Source: an uncultured Corynebacterium sp.
GTDB taxonomy: Bacteria > Actinomycetota > Actinomycetes > Mycobacteriales > Mycobacteriaceae
Assembly: GCF_946222305.1 (NCBI RefSeq)
Contig: NZ_CAMIHZ010000017.1
Span: 1-41,629, forward strand
DNA: 41,629 nucleotides
Reading direction: 5' to 3'
Positions within the stretch are counted from its first letter, which is position 1. Each line of letters starts with the position of its first letter. This document shows positions 1-7,898 of the stretch, one piece after another. The notes under the pieces were generated by a model. The model was not told where the DNA came from. It made no database searches and saw nothing but the letters and a program-made list of their open reading frames with translations. The position numbers were made by a program, and so were the translations under genes.

Positions 1-58
1 CAGCCCCCTTGCGCTCGGTCTTGCGTACCGCGCCCGTGCGACGTGAATTTCCTGCCAT
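1..58 (-). CDS. rlmB: 23S rRNA 2'-O-methyltransferase (TrmH/RlmB family), N-terminal fragment
   Basis: Only the first 19 codons lie in the window; the gene runs off the left edge. The start reads MAGNSRRTGAVRKTERKGA, which matches the very conserved basic N-terminus of actinobacterial SpoU/TrmH-type 23S rRNA 2'-O-ribose methyltransferases (MxGNSRRxGAVRK). A Shine-Dalgarno-like AGAGGGG lies 8 bases before the ATG. In mycobacteria this gene (Rv3579c) sits directly after cysS on the same strand; here about 4.1 kb separates the two. The catalytic SPOUT domain is outside the window, so the call rests on the N-terminus and synteny. Confidence 0.72.
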   Translation of the reverse strand, partial: MAGNSRRTGAVRKTERKGA

Positions 59-141
59 GATCTGGCCCCTCTGCGTGCTCGATTACGTGCAAATTTTTCT
101 AGATTGACTGTCGCCCATCCTATCCTTAGCCCCGCGCAATG

Positions 142-147
142 TACTAT
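142..147 (+). promoter_or_regulatory. Candidate -10 box (TACTAT) for the MFS gene, leaderless
   Basis: TACTAT fits the corynebacterial -10 pattern TANNNT and ends 10 bases before the ATG at 158. No Shine-Dalgarno sequence lies between them, so the transcript probably starts at or just before the start codon. No convincing -35 is visible. Confidence 0.35.
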
Positions 148-157
148 TTTCATCTTC

Positions 158-1546
158 ATGGCAAACTCCGTCCCGCAGCCTGGCTCCGCCGCTGCCCCAT
201 CTGATATCACCGCAGCCGGCCAGCCTTCGCGCAATGACCGGCTGGATCAACTTCCCGTCACCCGTCGTCACGGCAAACTACTTACCGGCTCCGGCATCGG
301 TTGGGCACTCGACGCCATGGACGTGGGCCTTATTTCCTTCATCATGGCAGCCTTGGCTGCGCAGTGGCATCTCACCAAAACCGAGACTTCCTGGCTGGGC
401 TCGGTCGGTTTCGTGGGCATGGCCATTGGCGCCACCCTGGGCGGTTTGCTGGCGGATAAGTTCGGCCGCCGCAACGTTTTCGCCGCCACCTTGTTGATCT
501 ACGGCATCGCTACAGGAGCCAGTGCTCTAGCGGGGTCACTGGCGGTCCTCATCGCACTGCGCTTCGTTGTGGGTTTGGGCTTGGGAGCTGAGCTGCCCGT
601 CGCCTCCACTCTGGTCTCTGAATTCTCCCCACGCAAAGCCCGTGGCCGAATGGTTGTCCTTCTCGAGGCTTTCTGGGCTGTCGGTTGGATCGCTGCGGCC
701 TGTATCGGTGCCTTCATTGTCTCTTCCTCCGACGCCGGTTGGCGCTGGGCCCTGGCCTTCGGTTGCGTCCCCGCTATCTACGCCCTCGTGATCCGCTTGG
801 GCCTGCCCGAATCGGTACGTTTCCTCGAAAAGAAGGGACGGCACGAAGAGGCAGAGAAAATCGTCCGCGACTTTGAAGCCTCCCCCGCGCTGAACAAGCA
901 GCCGAAGGAAAGCGAATTCGGGCACGTCGTGGCGTCGGTCGAAGAAAAGGAGCTGGCAAGCGCGAGTTCCATCTGGGCGACCAACTTGCGCAAACGTACG
1001 GCAGCGCTGTGGACGGTGTGGTTCTGCATCAACCTGAGTTACTACGGGGCGTTCATCTGGATTCCGTCGCTGCTGCATGCGCAGGGGTTCACGCTGGTGA
1101 AGTCTTTTACTTTTACCCTGATCATCACGTTGGCGCAGCTGCCGGGTTATGCGGTGAGTGCGTTTCTGATTGAACGCTGGGGGAGGCGCCCTACCCTGGC
1201 GACGTTCCTGGCGGGCTCGGCCGTCGCTGCTGGGCTATACGGTGTTGCAAATGCCGAATGGCAGATTATCGCTGCGGGTTGTTTGCTGAGCTTCTTCAAC
1301 TTGGGCGCGTGGGGCGCGCTATATGCCGTGGGCCCGGAACTTTACCCCACGCACTTGCGCGGAACTGGCACGGGCGCAGCAGCTGGATTCGGGCGTATCG
1401 CATCCATCGCAGCGCCTCTGATCGTGCCACCGATTTTGACCTTCGGTGGGCAAGGCCTGCTATTCGCTGTGTTCGGGGCGGCTTTCGCTGTCGCGGCAAT
1501 CGCGGCGTTCATGATGCCGGAGCAGCGGGGTAAGGCGCTGGCGTAG
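158..1546 (+). CDS. MFS transporter, NiaP-like (nicotinate/aromatic acid uptake type)
   Basis: A 462-residue major facilitator with 12 predicted membrane helices. After a hydrophilic N-terminus of about 45 residues comes the signature GIGWALDAMDVGLISFI, then the A-like motif GGLLADKFGRR between helices 2 and 3, GLGLGAELPVASTLVSEF in helix 4, and the second-half copies LIERWGRRP and LSFFNLGAWGALYAVGPEL. These stretches closely resemble Bacillus subtilis NiaP (YceI), a niacin transporter, within the SV2/aromatic acid:H+ symporter group. The ATG at 158 was chosen over an in-frame TTG at 104 because homologues start here and a -10 box lies just upstream. The gene runs opposite to its neighbours and converges on the DUF262 gene with a 15-base gap. 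It lies in the insertion between rlmB and cysS. The family is secure; the substrate is inferred. Confidence 0.82.
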   Translation: MANSVPQPGSAAAPSDITAAGQPSRNDRLDQLPVTRRHGKLLTGSGIGWALDAMDVGLISFIMAALAAQWHLTKTETSWLGSVGFVGMAIGATLGGLLADKFGRRNVFAATLLIYGIATGASALAGSLAVLIALRFVVGLGLGAELPVASTLVSEFSPRKARGRMVVLLEAFWAVGWIAAACIGAFIVSSSDAGWRWALAFGCVPAIYALVIRLGLPESVRFLEKKGRHEEAEKIVRDFEASPALNKQPKESEFGHVVASVEEKELASASSIWATNLRKRTAALWTVWFCINLSYYGAFIWIPSLLHAQGFTLVKSFTFTLIITLAQLPGYAVSAFLIERWGRRPTLATFLAGSAVAAGLYGVANAEWQIIAAGCLLSFFNLGAWGALYAVGPELYPTHLRGTGTGAAAGFGRIASIAAPLIVPPILTFGGQGLLFAVFGAAFAVAAIAAFMMPEQRGKALA

Positions 1547-1561
1547 TGGATGGAGTGAAGG

Positions 1562-3985
1562 CTAACGCACCGGCTCCAACGCACCCAACAACTTGCCCAC
1601 CTGACCGCTCAACAAGGCCTGATGCCAAACCCCTTGGCCCATAAGCTGCGCTGTCTGTTCGAACAGATTGAGACAGGCCAGTGCTTGGTCGACTGTGATC
1701 TCACCTTCGCAGTAATGAGCAAGGAATGTTTGCAAATCCATCCCACTCAAGGCAGCTAAGGGGTTTGAGACCGGATGGGCAATCAATGCCGACTTGAGAT
1801 CACTCCGCAATTCCCAGGTTTCGTTTTCAGAGAGAGCGGTTCCTTCTATCTCATCAACCAGGGGCTTCAACGCTAGAAGATCTGCAAACGGCGATTGCGG
1901 GCCGACATCGTTTTCTGTGTCTTCTTCCTCCTTAGCAGGACGCAAGAAGAATAAGATTTCATCAGGATCATAGTTTGCAGCTTCGCAAACCTTTCGCAAT
2001 AGGTTGATCTTGCTATCCGTATTTTTGCCTACAAAAACCCCTAGAGCTGGGTCGACCTGTCTCCACTTGCGATCCTTCGCGACAGTTCCGGAAATATTGC
2101 TATCGATCAATAATGTGCTTTCTGGAACAACGGAAAGCACTGCATCACGATTGACCTCGAGCAAAGCACGCAGCGCAGTTACGATCATGTCGGCCCATGA
2201 AGGGCAGGGAGTTTTTACACCTTCAACCTCTATAGCCACAATAGCCTTGCCCTTAAAACTAGTGTCTACCCCCAACGGTTCAAAGGGAAGCACTTCCTTT
2301 TCAGGCTCAAAAGTGACCTCAGGGAATGGCCACAATTCCAAAGCACGTTGGGCAAGCAGATCGCTGCGTTCTTCGAGTTGCTCCAAGCCCCATTCCGTTT
2401 GCTCCTTAATGTAGCTGTTCAGTGCATAAGGCGAGCTCTTGAATCCATCAGCTCTCGTTAACTTCTGTTCGAAAGGCAGATTTGAATACTCCGAGTTATA
2501 ACCAGTGATAGTCAGGTTGGCCGCGCGGTTGACCCATACCGAATGAATCGCCTCTGCATCTGGCCCAAGATCCGCCCTCCACTGCTTGGTGAGGGTTTGG
2601 GGCATGATGTGCTCGATCGTTAAATCCCGTTTTTCGATATAGGCTGCAATATCAACGACGTCCTTGGACTCCCCCCTCTCCATAACGTCGAATAAATAAG
2701 CACGGTACACCGGTCTCATGCGGTACACGTCACGAGTTTTCGCGGCTTCAGCAAATTCTTCATCATCCGGGAAACGAGCGCTCTGACCGCGATTAATTAG
2801 CATATATGCCATCACATCGGCATAGCGTTCATTATTCTTACGCAACTTCCGAAGTTCACTGTAGGCGTAAGGGAATATCTTATTGAGCGCGTTCGCCGGC
2901 ACATTCGATATCACACGCCTGAAGATGTACGTCTCCAGAAGCGCGATTAGCGCTGCGAAATCCTCTGGTGCAAGCACGGCATCTTTGACATCTCGATACG
3001 ACAGCCAAAGGAATGGTTTAATCACATCACCTAAAACTGCGTGAGCCCTCTTTAATCGACGGTCAATTTCCGAAAACCCAGTGCTAGCCTTTTCTAGATC
3101 ACGAGCGTAGGTAGAAAAACGAAACAAATCCTTGGCTATATCAACAGCACGCAACCCACTCTTTTTAGCGAAGTATTTAAAAGCTTCGAAAACGTCAGAT
3201 TCCTTGGGCGTCTTTGACGTCTGAGCAACGAGATACCAACGAATAAAGCTATCGGTTGCGAATGAGACATTCTTCTCCATCTCATTCCAGTAATTTTCGT
3301 AGATCTCGTTCTGCTCGCGCTGACTTAATCCCATTAGAATAAAGTTTCGAATCTTGTCCGATTCCTTCAAGGCTAGACCAGTCGAGTTGATAGACTCAAA
3401 AATTCGCTGGGGATCATCTTCCTTTTCCAAATCCAGAAGCATAACTTCTAGATTGGAGATACCCTCGTTCCACAAGGTGGCTGCGTCCAGACCAGTCTTG
3501 CGCAGGCGATTCCGGAAATAACGATAGTTAACGGTAATCTTGGACTTCTCATTGAAGTGCTCTTCAGGACCAAACAGTTTCGCGTAGGAACTACGGTCAT
3601 CTTTTACCGGTTTCAGCTTGAATTTCTGCTCGCTCCCCTCACGGAACTCGAGGTAATTGCGCATAAGCTTACCCGCCAAGGTTGGGTCTCCGGGTTCGAT
3701 GTCGCCAGCTTGAATTGCATGCACGAGAGCGAGGATGAGCAGACTGACAGTCGTCATGCGTTGTTGTCCGTCAATGACCACCCACGTAAAGGAGTCTTCG
3801 GGATCGCCTACTACAGCCCCGAAGAAGTGCTTCGATCGTTTCATTGTGATCATTTCTTCAAGGTCATCAAAGAGACGGTCGCACTGTTTCGGAGTCCAGT
3901 CATAATTGCGTTGATAGACGGGAATAACGATCTTCTTTTCGGAACCGTCAAAGACTTTGTAAATCCCAACGACTTGGCCCTTCAT
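1562..3985 (-). CDS. DUF262/DUF1524 protein, GmrSD-type (type IV-like) restriction system candidate
   Basis: An 807-residue single polypeptide. The N-terminal DUF262 (ParB/sulfiredoxin-like) domain shows IPVYQRNYDW at residues 21-30, the nucleotide-hydrolysis motif IDGQQR at 71-76, and FESINSTGLALKESDKIRN at 196-214. A helical middle leads to a DUF1524 HNH-like nuclease domain with IEHIMPQ at 457-463 and the partner asparagine in NLTITGYN at 490-497. Fused GmrS/GmrD-type proteins cleave modified phage DNA; BrxU and SspE are related. The tail from about 575 to 807 contains a segment (KTPCPSWADMIVTALRALL) like the accessory C-terminal domains of some restriction proteins; I could not assign it. 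There is no adjacent methyltransferase or toxin partner. Base composition looks more AT-rich than the neighbours, which suggests transfer. The ATG is preceded by GGAAAG 13 bases away and by a small palindrome, GGTGC-TT-GCACC, at 3986-3997. Family assignment is strong; an anti-phage role is inferred. Confidence 0.85.
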   Translation of the reverse strand: MKGQVVGIYKVFDGSEKKIVIPVYQRNYDWTPKQCDRLFDDLEEMITMKRSKHFFGAVVGDPEDSFTWVVIDGQQRMTTVSLLILALVHAIQAGDIEPGDPTLAGKLMRNYLEFREGSEQKFKLKPVKDDRSSYAKLFGPEEHFNEKSKITVNYRYFRNRLRKTGLDAATLWNEGISNLEVMLLDLEKEDDPQRIFESINSTGLALKESDKIRNFILMGLSQREQNEIYENYWNEMEKNVSFATDSFIRWYLVAQTSKTPKESDVFEAFKYFAKKSGLRAVDIAKDLFRFSTYARDLEKASTGFSEIDRRLKRAHAVLGDVIKPFLWLSYRDVKDAVLAPEDFAALIALLETYIFRRVISNVPANALNKIFPYAYSELRKLRKNNERYADVMAYMLINRGQSARFPDDEEFAEAAKTRDVYRMRPVYRAYLFDVMERGESKDVVDIAAYIEKRDLTIEHIMPQTLTKQWRADLGPDAEAIHSVWVNRAANLTITGYNSEYSNLPFEQKLTRADGFKSSPYALNSYIKEQTEWGLEQLEERSDLLAQRALELWPFPEVTFEPEKEVLPFEPLGVDTSFKGKAIVAIEVEGVKTPCPSWADMIVTALRALLEVNRDAVLSVVPESTLLIDSNISGTVAKDRKWRQVDPALGVFVGKNTDSKINLLRKVCEAANYDPDEILFFLRPAKEEEDTENDVGPQSPFADLLALKPLVDEIEGTALSENETWELRSDLKSALIAHPVSNPLAALSGMDLQTFLAHYCEGEITVDQALACLNLFEQTAQLMGQGVWHQALLSGQVGKLLGALEPVR

Positions 3986-4157
3986 GGTGCTTGCACCGCT
4001 TTCCTGGTCGAATTTGCAACGAAGTCTGCGAAAACCCCAGCCTAATGGCTTCCATCTGACCTATCAGCAAAACTGTCCAAAGCTACTACGTCAAGCACCA
4101 ACGATCGCGGGCAGCATTATGGCCAGCCGTCGTACCTGCCCTTGATCCGTGATTCCG

Positions 4158-5597
4158 CTAGTCCTTCAGCGCCCACTTCGCGCCATCTGCGGTGTCCGTG
4201 ACCTCGATGCCGGCCTCAGCCAAGCGATCGCGAACCTCGTCCGCCGTCGCCCAATCCTTCGCCGCGCGAGCTTCCGCCCGGCGCGCCAGCTCAGACTTCA
4301 CCAGCACATCCAACGCACCCATCGCGGCATCCGAACCACCGGCGACAGCCTTGGTGGATTCCAGCCACGTCTCGCTGAACGGGTCCACCCCCAGCACCGC
4401 AGCCATAGCGCGGATTTCCCCGCCGATCTTCAGCAGCTCAGCGCGCTTGGTTCCATCCAGCTTGCCCTCGAGCAGCTTATTGCCTTCGCGCACCCGCTCA
4501 TGGATCTGAGCCAACGCCTGTGGCACAGCTAGATCATCGTCCATCTTCGCAGCGAAAGCATCCGTCACCTGCCCGGCTGGAATGGTCTCGGGCAAGCTCG
4601 TGGCGTCGGCACCAGAAAGAGAGGCAGCCGTGCGCAGCAGGAACTTCTCGATGCGACGGTAACCAGCAGCGGCCTCCCCCAAAGCGGTTTCCGAGTACTC
4701 CAGCATCGAACGATAGTGGGCGCTGCCCAGGTAGTAGCGCAGCTCCACGGGGCGGACCAGCTTCAGAACGTTCGGGATGCTCAAGACGTTGCCCAGGGAC
4801 TTAGACATCTTCTCGCCACTCATGGTCACCCAACCGTTGTGCATCCAGTAGCGGGCGAAACCATCACCAGCGGCGGTAGCTTGCGCGGCCTCGTTTTCGT
4901 GGTGCGGGAACTGCAGGTCCAGGCCACCGCAGTGGATATCGAACTCGCTGCCTAGGTAAGTGGTTGCCATGGCGGAGCACTCAATGTGCCAGCCGGGGCG
5001 TCCGCGACCCCACGGGGTATCCCACGCGGGTTCGCCGGGCTTAGCGGCCTTCCACATCGTGAAATCGCGCGGGTCGCGCTTGCCGGTGCCCGCGGATTCG
5101 CCTTGGTCCATTTCGTCTAGCTTCTGGCCGGACAGGAATCCGTAATTCTCAATCGTCGCTGGCTGCGCGTACACGTTTCCGTCGGCGGCATAACCGTGGC
5201 CGTTGTCGATGATCCGCTGCATATACTCGATCATCTGCGGGATATGCCCGGTGGCACGTGGCTCGATGGAAGGGGGCGTCACACCCAGTTGATCGTAAGC
5301 CCAGCTAAAGGCACGCTCGTGAGTCGCAGCCCACTCCCACCAGGGGCGACCATTGTCGGCGGCCTTCGTCAGAATCTTGTCGTCGATATCCGTCACATTG
5401 CGGACGAACGCCACGTCCAGCCCCTTCGCTTGCAACCAGTTGCGCAGGATATCGAAAGCCACGCCGCTGCGGACGTGTCCGATGTGAGGGATGGATTGCA
5501 CGGTAGCACCACACAGGTAGATCGAAGCGTGCCCTTCGCGGACGGGCTCGAAATCACGGAGTTGACGGGTGGCAGTATCGTAGATTCTCAGAGTCAC
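4158..5597 (-). CDS. cysS: Cysteinyl-tRNA synthetase
   Basis: Class I aminoacyl-tRNA synthetase that charges tRNA-Cys in the cytoplasm. Visible signatures are the zinc-site cysteine in YLCGAT, the HIGH motif in PHIGHVRSGVAFDIL, GWHIECSAM, HCGGLDLQFPHHENE (zinc ligands), and KMSKS in SGEKMSKSLGN. The C-terminal helical domain ends in the usual AEAGIEVTDTADG segment. Length is about 479 residues, normal for the family. The mycothiol ligase MshC, a paralogue, is excluded by the N-terminal and zinc-site sequences. The start is set at GTG 5597 (VTLRIYDT), which matches family starts (MTLRIYDT-like) and lies 7 bases after a TACAAT box; an in-frame ATG at 5606 would sit within that box. Divergent from the FAH gene only about 20-30 bases away. 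Confidence 0.95.
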   Translation of the reverse strand: MTLRIYDTATRQLRDFEPVREGHASIYLCGATVQSIPHIGHVRSGVAFDILRNWLQAKGLDVAFVRNVTDIDDKILTKAADNGRPWWEWAATHERAFSWAYDQLGVTPPSIEPRATGHIPQMIEYMQRIIDNGHGYAADGNVYAQPATIENYGFLSGQKLDEMDQGESAGTGKRDPRDFTMWKAAKPGEPAWDTPWGRGRPGWHIECSAMATTYLGSEFDIHCGGLDLQFPHHENEAAQATAAGDGFARYWMHNGWVTMSGEKMSKSLGNVLSIPNVLKLVRPVELRYYLGSAHYRSMLEYSETALGEAAAGYRRIEKFLLRTAASLSGADATSLPETIPAGQVTDAFAAKMDDDLAVPQALAQIHERVREGNKLLEGKLDGTKRAELLKIGGEIRAMAAVLGVDPFSETWLESTKAVAGGSDAAMGALDVLVKSELARRAEARAAKDWATADEVRDRLAEAGIEVTDTADGAKWALKD

Positions 5598-5604
5598 AAT
5601 CGTC

Positions 5605-5610
5605 ATTGTA
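5605..5610 (-). promoter_or_regulatory. Candidate -10 box (TACAAT) for leaderless cysS
   Basis: On the minus strand TACAAT lies 7 bases before GTG 5597 and overlaps the alternative ATG 5606. There is no ribosome-binding site before either start, so a leaderless transcript beginning at the GTG is the simplest reading. The box lies in the short gap shared with the divergent FAH gene. Confidence 0.5.
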
Positions 5611-5626
5611 CGTAGGAGGATCCGTC

Positions 5627-6526
5627 GTGAAGTTAGCTACCATCCACTTGCCACACGGATCGGCGCCTACAGGCGCTTCGGGTGCTACGTTTACCGGCGA
5701 TTGGGCCCCTATCGCTGTTACTTGCTACTCCTTTTCGGATGGTTGCGGCCGTGGCGTGTTATTGCCTTTTTGCTCCGACGCCAACTTCCCCTACCCCGCC
5801 GACTTCGACTCGGACCTCATTCCTCAGCTGCCGGAGGTTTCCTTCTCCGCGGACCAGTTGGGTCCGGTGATCCCGAAGCCCGGGAAGATTTTCTGCGTGG
5901 GTCTGAATTACCGCGAACACATCGAGGAAATGGGGCATCCGATTCCCGATCACCCCACGCTGTTCGTTAAATACGCCAGTGCCTTGGCCACGCCTTTTGC
6001 CGATGTGATTGTTCCGCAGGGCATGCAGGACAAGGTGGACTACGAAGGCGAATTGGCGGTGGTGATTGGTGCGAGTGGAACCGACGCGGCAGCCTCCGAT
6101 AGCCTCAGCTCTCGCCCGGTAATCGCCGGTTACACAATCATGAATGATTTGTCCCAGCGCGATTGGCAATACCGCACTCAGCAATGGCTGCAGGGGAAGA
6201 ATTTGGATCGCTCCAGCGGTTTCGGCCCGTGGCTAACCACCGCCGATGAATACGATCCGGTAGCCGAGGCCGCGATGCTGCGCACATGGGTCAACGGGGA
6301 ACTACGGCAAGAACACTCCGTGGCAGATTTAGTCTTCAAACCGTCTGAACTAGTGGAGTACATCAGCACTTTCGCCACGCTGGAACCCGGTGATGTGATC
6401 GTCACCGGCACGCCCGCAGGAGTGGGACACGGTATGACACCACCGCGCTACTTATCGCACGGTGATGAGGTGCGGATCGCCATCGACGGCCTCGGGGAAA
6501 TCCGCAACCGAGTGAAATTCCTGTAA
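5627..6526 (+). CDS. Fumarylacetoacetate hydrolase (FAH) family protein
   Basis: A 299-residue protein whose C-terminal two thirds is the FAH fold: KIFCVGLNYREHIEEMG, the metal-binding acidic motif DYEGELAVVIG (second and third carboxylates of the E...ExE/D pattern), YTIMNDLSQRDWQ, the GKNLDRSSGFGPWL substrate loop, and VTGTPAGVGHGM near the end. Members cleave or decarboxylate acylpyruvates, oxaloacetate or homoprotocatechuate-derived ring products; the exact substrate cannot be read here. The N-terminal ~75 residues are a variable lid-like region. The start is GTG 5627, fixed by a perfect AGGAGG at 5614-5619 with a 7-base spacing. Its 3' end converges on ispF. It interrupts the cysS-ispF neighbourhood on the opposite strand. 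Confidence 0.85.
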   Translation: MKLATIHLPHGSAPTGASGATFTGDWAPIAVTCYSFSDGCGRGVLLPFCSDANFPYPADFDSDLIPQLPEVSFSADQLGPVIPKPGKIFCVGLNYREHIEEMGHPIPDHPTLFVKYASALATPFADVIVPQGMQDKVDYEGELAVVIGASGTDAAASDSLSSRPVIAGYTIMNDLSQRDWQYRTQQWLQGKNLDRSSGFGPWLTTADEYDPVAEAAMLRTWVNGELRQEHSVADLVFKPSELVEYISTFATLEPGDVIVTGTPAGVGHGMTPPRYLSHGDEVRIAIDGLGEIRNRVKFL

Positions 6527-6552
6527 GTCGCCCCGCTGTCTCTCAGCCGAGG

Positions 6553-7032
6553 TTAGTTCTCCGGTTGCCACACCACTGCTGTGGCAACCGCGGCCACCCC
6601 CTCACCCCGGCCCGTGAACCCCATGTGATCAGTCGTGGTGGCGGAAACCGATACCGGTGCGCCGATCAGATCACTCATTACCCTTTCCGCCTCTTCGCGG
6701 CGCGTGCCCATCTTCGGGCGGTTTCCCACCATCTGCACTGCAGCGTTGCCGATCACGAATCCCTTGGATTCCAACAGCGCTCGGCATTCCTTAAGCAGTC
6801 GTGTACCTGAGACGTTGTCGTATTCCTTCTGCCCCACCCCAACGAAGCTTCCAAGATCCCCCAGCCCGGCCGCTGAAAGCAGTGCATCTACCACCGCGTG
6901 GGCAACCACATCGCCATCGGAGTGCCCCTCACAACCGTCTTGTCCTTCCCACAACAGGCACGCCATCCAGCACTCTTTACCGCGCTCTACCTGGTGGGCA
7001 TCGGTGGCAATTCCAACGCGGGGAATGATCAT
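6553..7032 (-). CDS. ispF: 2-C-methyl-D-erythritol 2,4-cyclodiphosphate synthase
   Basis: Fifth enzyme of the MEP isoprenoid pathway, converting CDP-methylerythritol 2-phosphate to the cyclodiphosphate with release of CMP. It has 159 residues, the normal length. The metal ligands are visible as D11 and H13 in GIATDAHQV and H45 in HSDGDVVAH. The CMP-binding stretch is ATTTDHMGFTGRGEG; the usual GLG after ATTTD is HMG here, a mild variation. An SD-like GGAG lies 9 bases before the ATG. The gene follows ispD with a 23-base gap, so carD-ispD-ispF form one minus-strand operon, as in mycobacteria. Confidence 0.95.
   Translation of the reverse strand: MIIPRVGIATDAHQVERGKECWMACLLWEGQDGCEGHSDGDVVAHAVVDALLSAAGLGDLGSFVGVGQKEYDNVSGTRLLKECRALLESKGFVIGNAAVQMVGNRPKMGTRREEAERVMSDLIGAPVSVSATTTDHMGFTGRGEGVAAVATAVVWQPEN
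6562..6590. terminator. Perfect 11-bp hairpin at the convergent ends of the FAH gene and ispF
   Basis: CGGTTGCCACA (6562-6572) pairs perfectly with TGTGGCAACCG (6580-6590) around a 7-base loop. It lies within the last codons of ispF, 36 bases after the FAH stop. No T-run follows on either strand, so it may act as a weak or Rho-assisted bidirectional terminator or protect 3' ends. Confidence 0.4.
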
Positions 7033-7055
7033 GAAGGTTTGCTCCTTATCGGTTG

Positions 7056-7880
7056 TTAGTTTTCCATGCTGTCCAGCAGCATCTCCGCCACCCGGTAGTC
7101 CATTTCCGTGGTAATCTTCATCGCCAAATGGTGCCCTGGCACAGCCACCACTTCGTACCCCGCCATTTCCATCAGCGAGGCATCATCAGTGGCTTCCTGT
7201 ACGGAATCCAAACCGTGCTTTTCAGTGGGGTGAGCCGAACCGATCTCAATGGCATTAAGGTAGCGCTCGTTCGCATCTAACAGCTGGTCCAGCCGGAATA
7301 CTTGCGGGGTTTGCGCGGCGCGCAGCGTGCTACGCGGCGGGGTAGATAGCACCCGCTCTGCCCCGTCCAAACGTGCAGCAGTGTGACCAGCCGGCGCTCC
7401 CAAAGGCTCGATCACTTTGATCGTGTCCGCTACCGGCAGCACCGGGATCGCGCCCGAGTCTGCATCCCCAGCAGCAGTGACCACTTCCGACACTAGGCGG
7501 GACGGTACCAAGCAGCGCGCGGCGTCATGAATAAGAACCAAAGACTCCGGCCGTGCGGCGGCAAGCGGCTGTACCTTATGCAGGCCGGCGTAGACGGAAT
7601 CGACGCGCTCGCTGCCTCCTAGTTCTACCCCGACGCCCATCGGGGCCCACGCCAGTTTGTTCTCCGGATGGTTAACGATGTCCTCGGCACGCTGCTTCAT
7701 GTCTGGACTGACCAAGACGATGGCGTGACCGACAGACTGGGATTCTGCCAGCGCGTCAAGGCTGCGTTCCAAGAGGGTGCGCCCCCGCAACTCGACGAAT
7801 GCCTTCGGAGTATCGAAGCCCAAGCGGGTGCCACTGCCGGCGGCTGCAACCAGCGCGAAAACGTGATCGATATTGATCAT
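7056..7880 (-). CDS. ispD: 2-C-methyl-D-erythritol 4-phosphate cytidylyltransferase
   Basis: Third enzyme of the MEP pathway, transferring CMP from CTP to methylerythritol 4-phosphate. The nucleotide-binding signature LVAAAGSGTRLGFDTPKAF is at residues 10-28. Other family motifs are LIHDAARCLVP, IPVLPVADTIKVI, and LRAAQTPQVFRLDQL, followed by DDASLMEMAGYEVVAVPG. At 274 residues it is longer than the roughly 230 of E. coli IspD, with extra residues around the interdomain loops (for example AARPES and ANERYLNAIEIGSAHPTEKHG). It starts 18 bases after the carD stop, without a clear ribosome-binding site, so translation may be coupled to carD. Confidence 0.95.
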   Translation of the reverse strand: MINIDHVFALVAAAGSGTRLGFDTPKAFVELRGRTLLERSLDALAESQSVGHAIVLVSPDMKQRAEDIVNHPENKLAWAPMGVGVELGGSERVDSVYAGLHKVQPLAAARPESLVLIHDAARCLVPSRLVSEVVTAAGDADSGAIPVLPVADTIKVIEPLGAPAGHTAARLDGAERVLSTPPRSTLRAAQTPQVFRLDQLLDANERYLNAIEIGSAHPTEKHGLDSVQEATDDASLMEMAGYEVVAVPGHHLAMKITTEMDYRVAEMLLDSMEN

Positions 7881-7898
7881 GGGGATGGCTAATGGTGT

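Noticed and set aside
1562..3985. Full type I or BREX/DISARM defence cluster around the DUF262 gene
   Set aside because: The flanking genes are an MFS transporter and housekeeping genes; no methyltransferase, helicase or PglZ-like gene is present.
5598..5640. T-box riboswitch before cysS, and likewise before lysS
   Set aside because: The leaders are absent or only a few bases long; no T-box sequence or stem structure is present.
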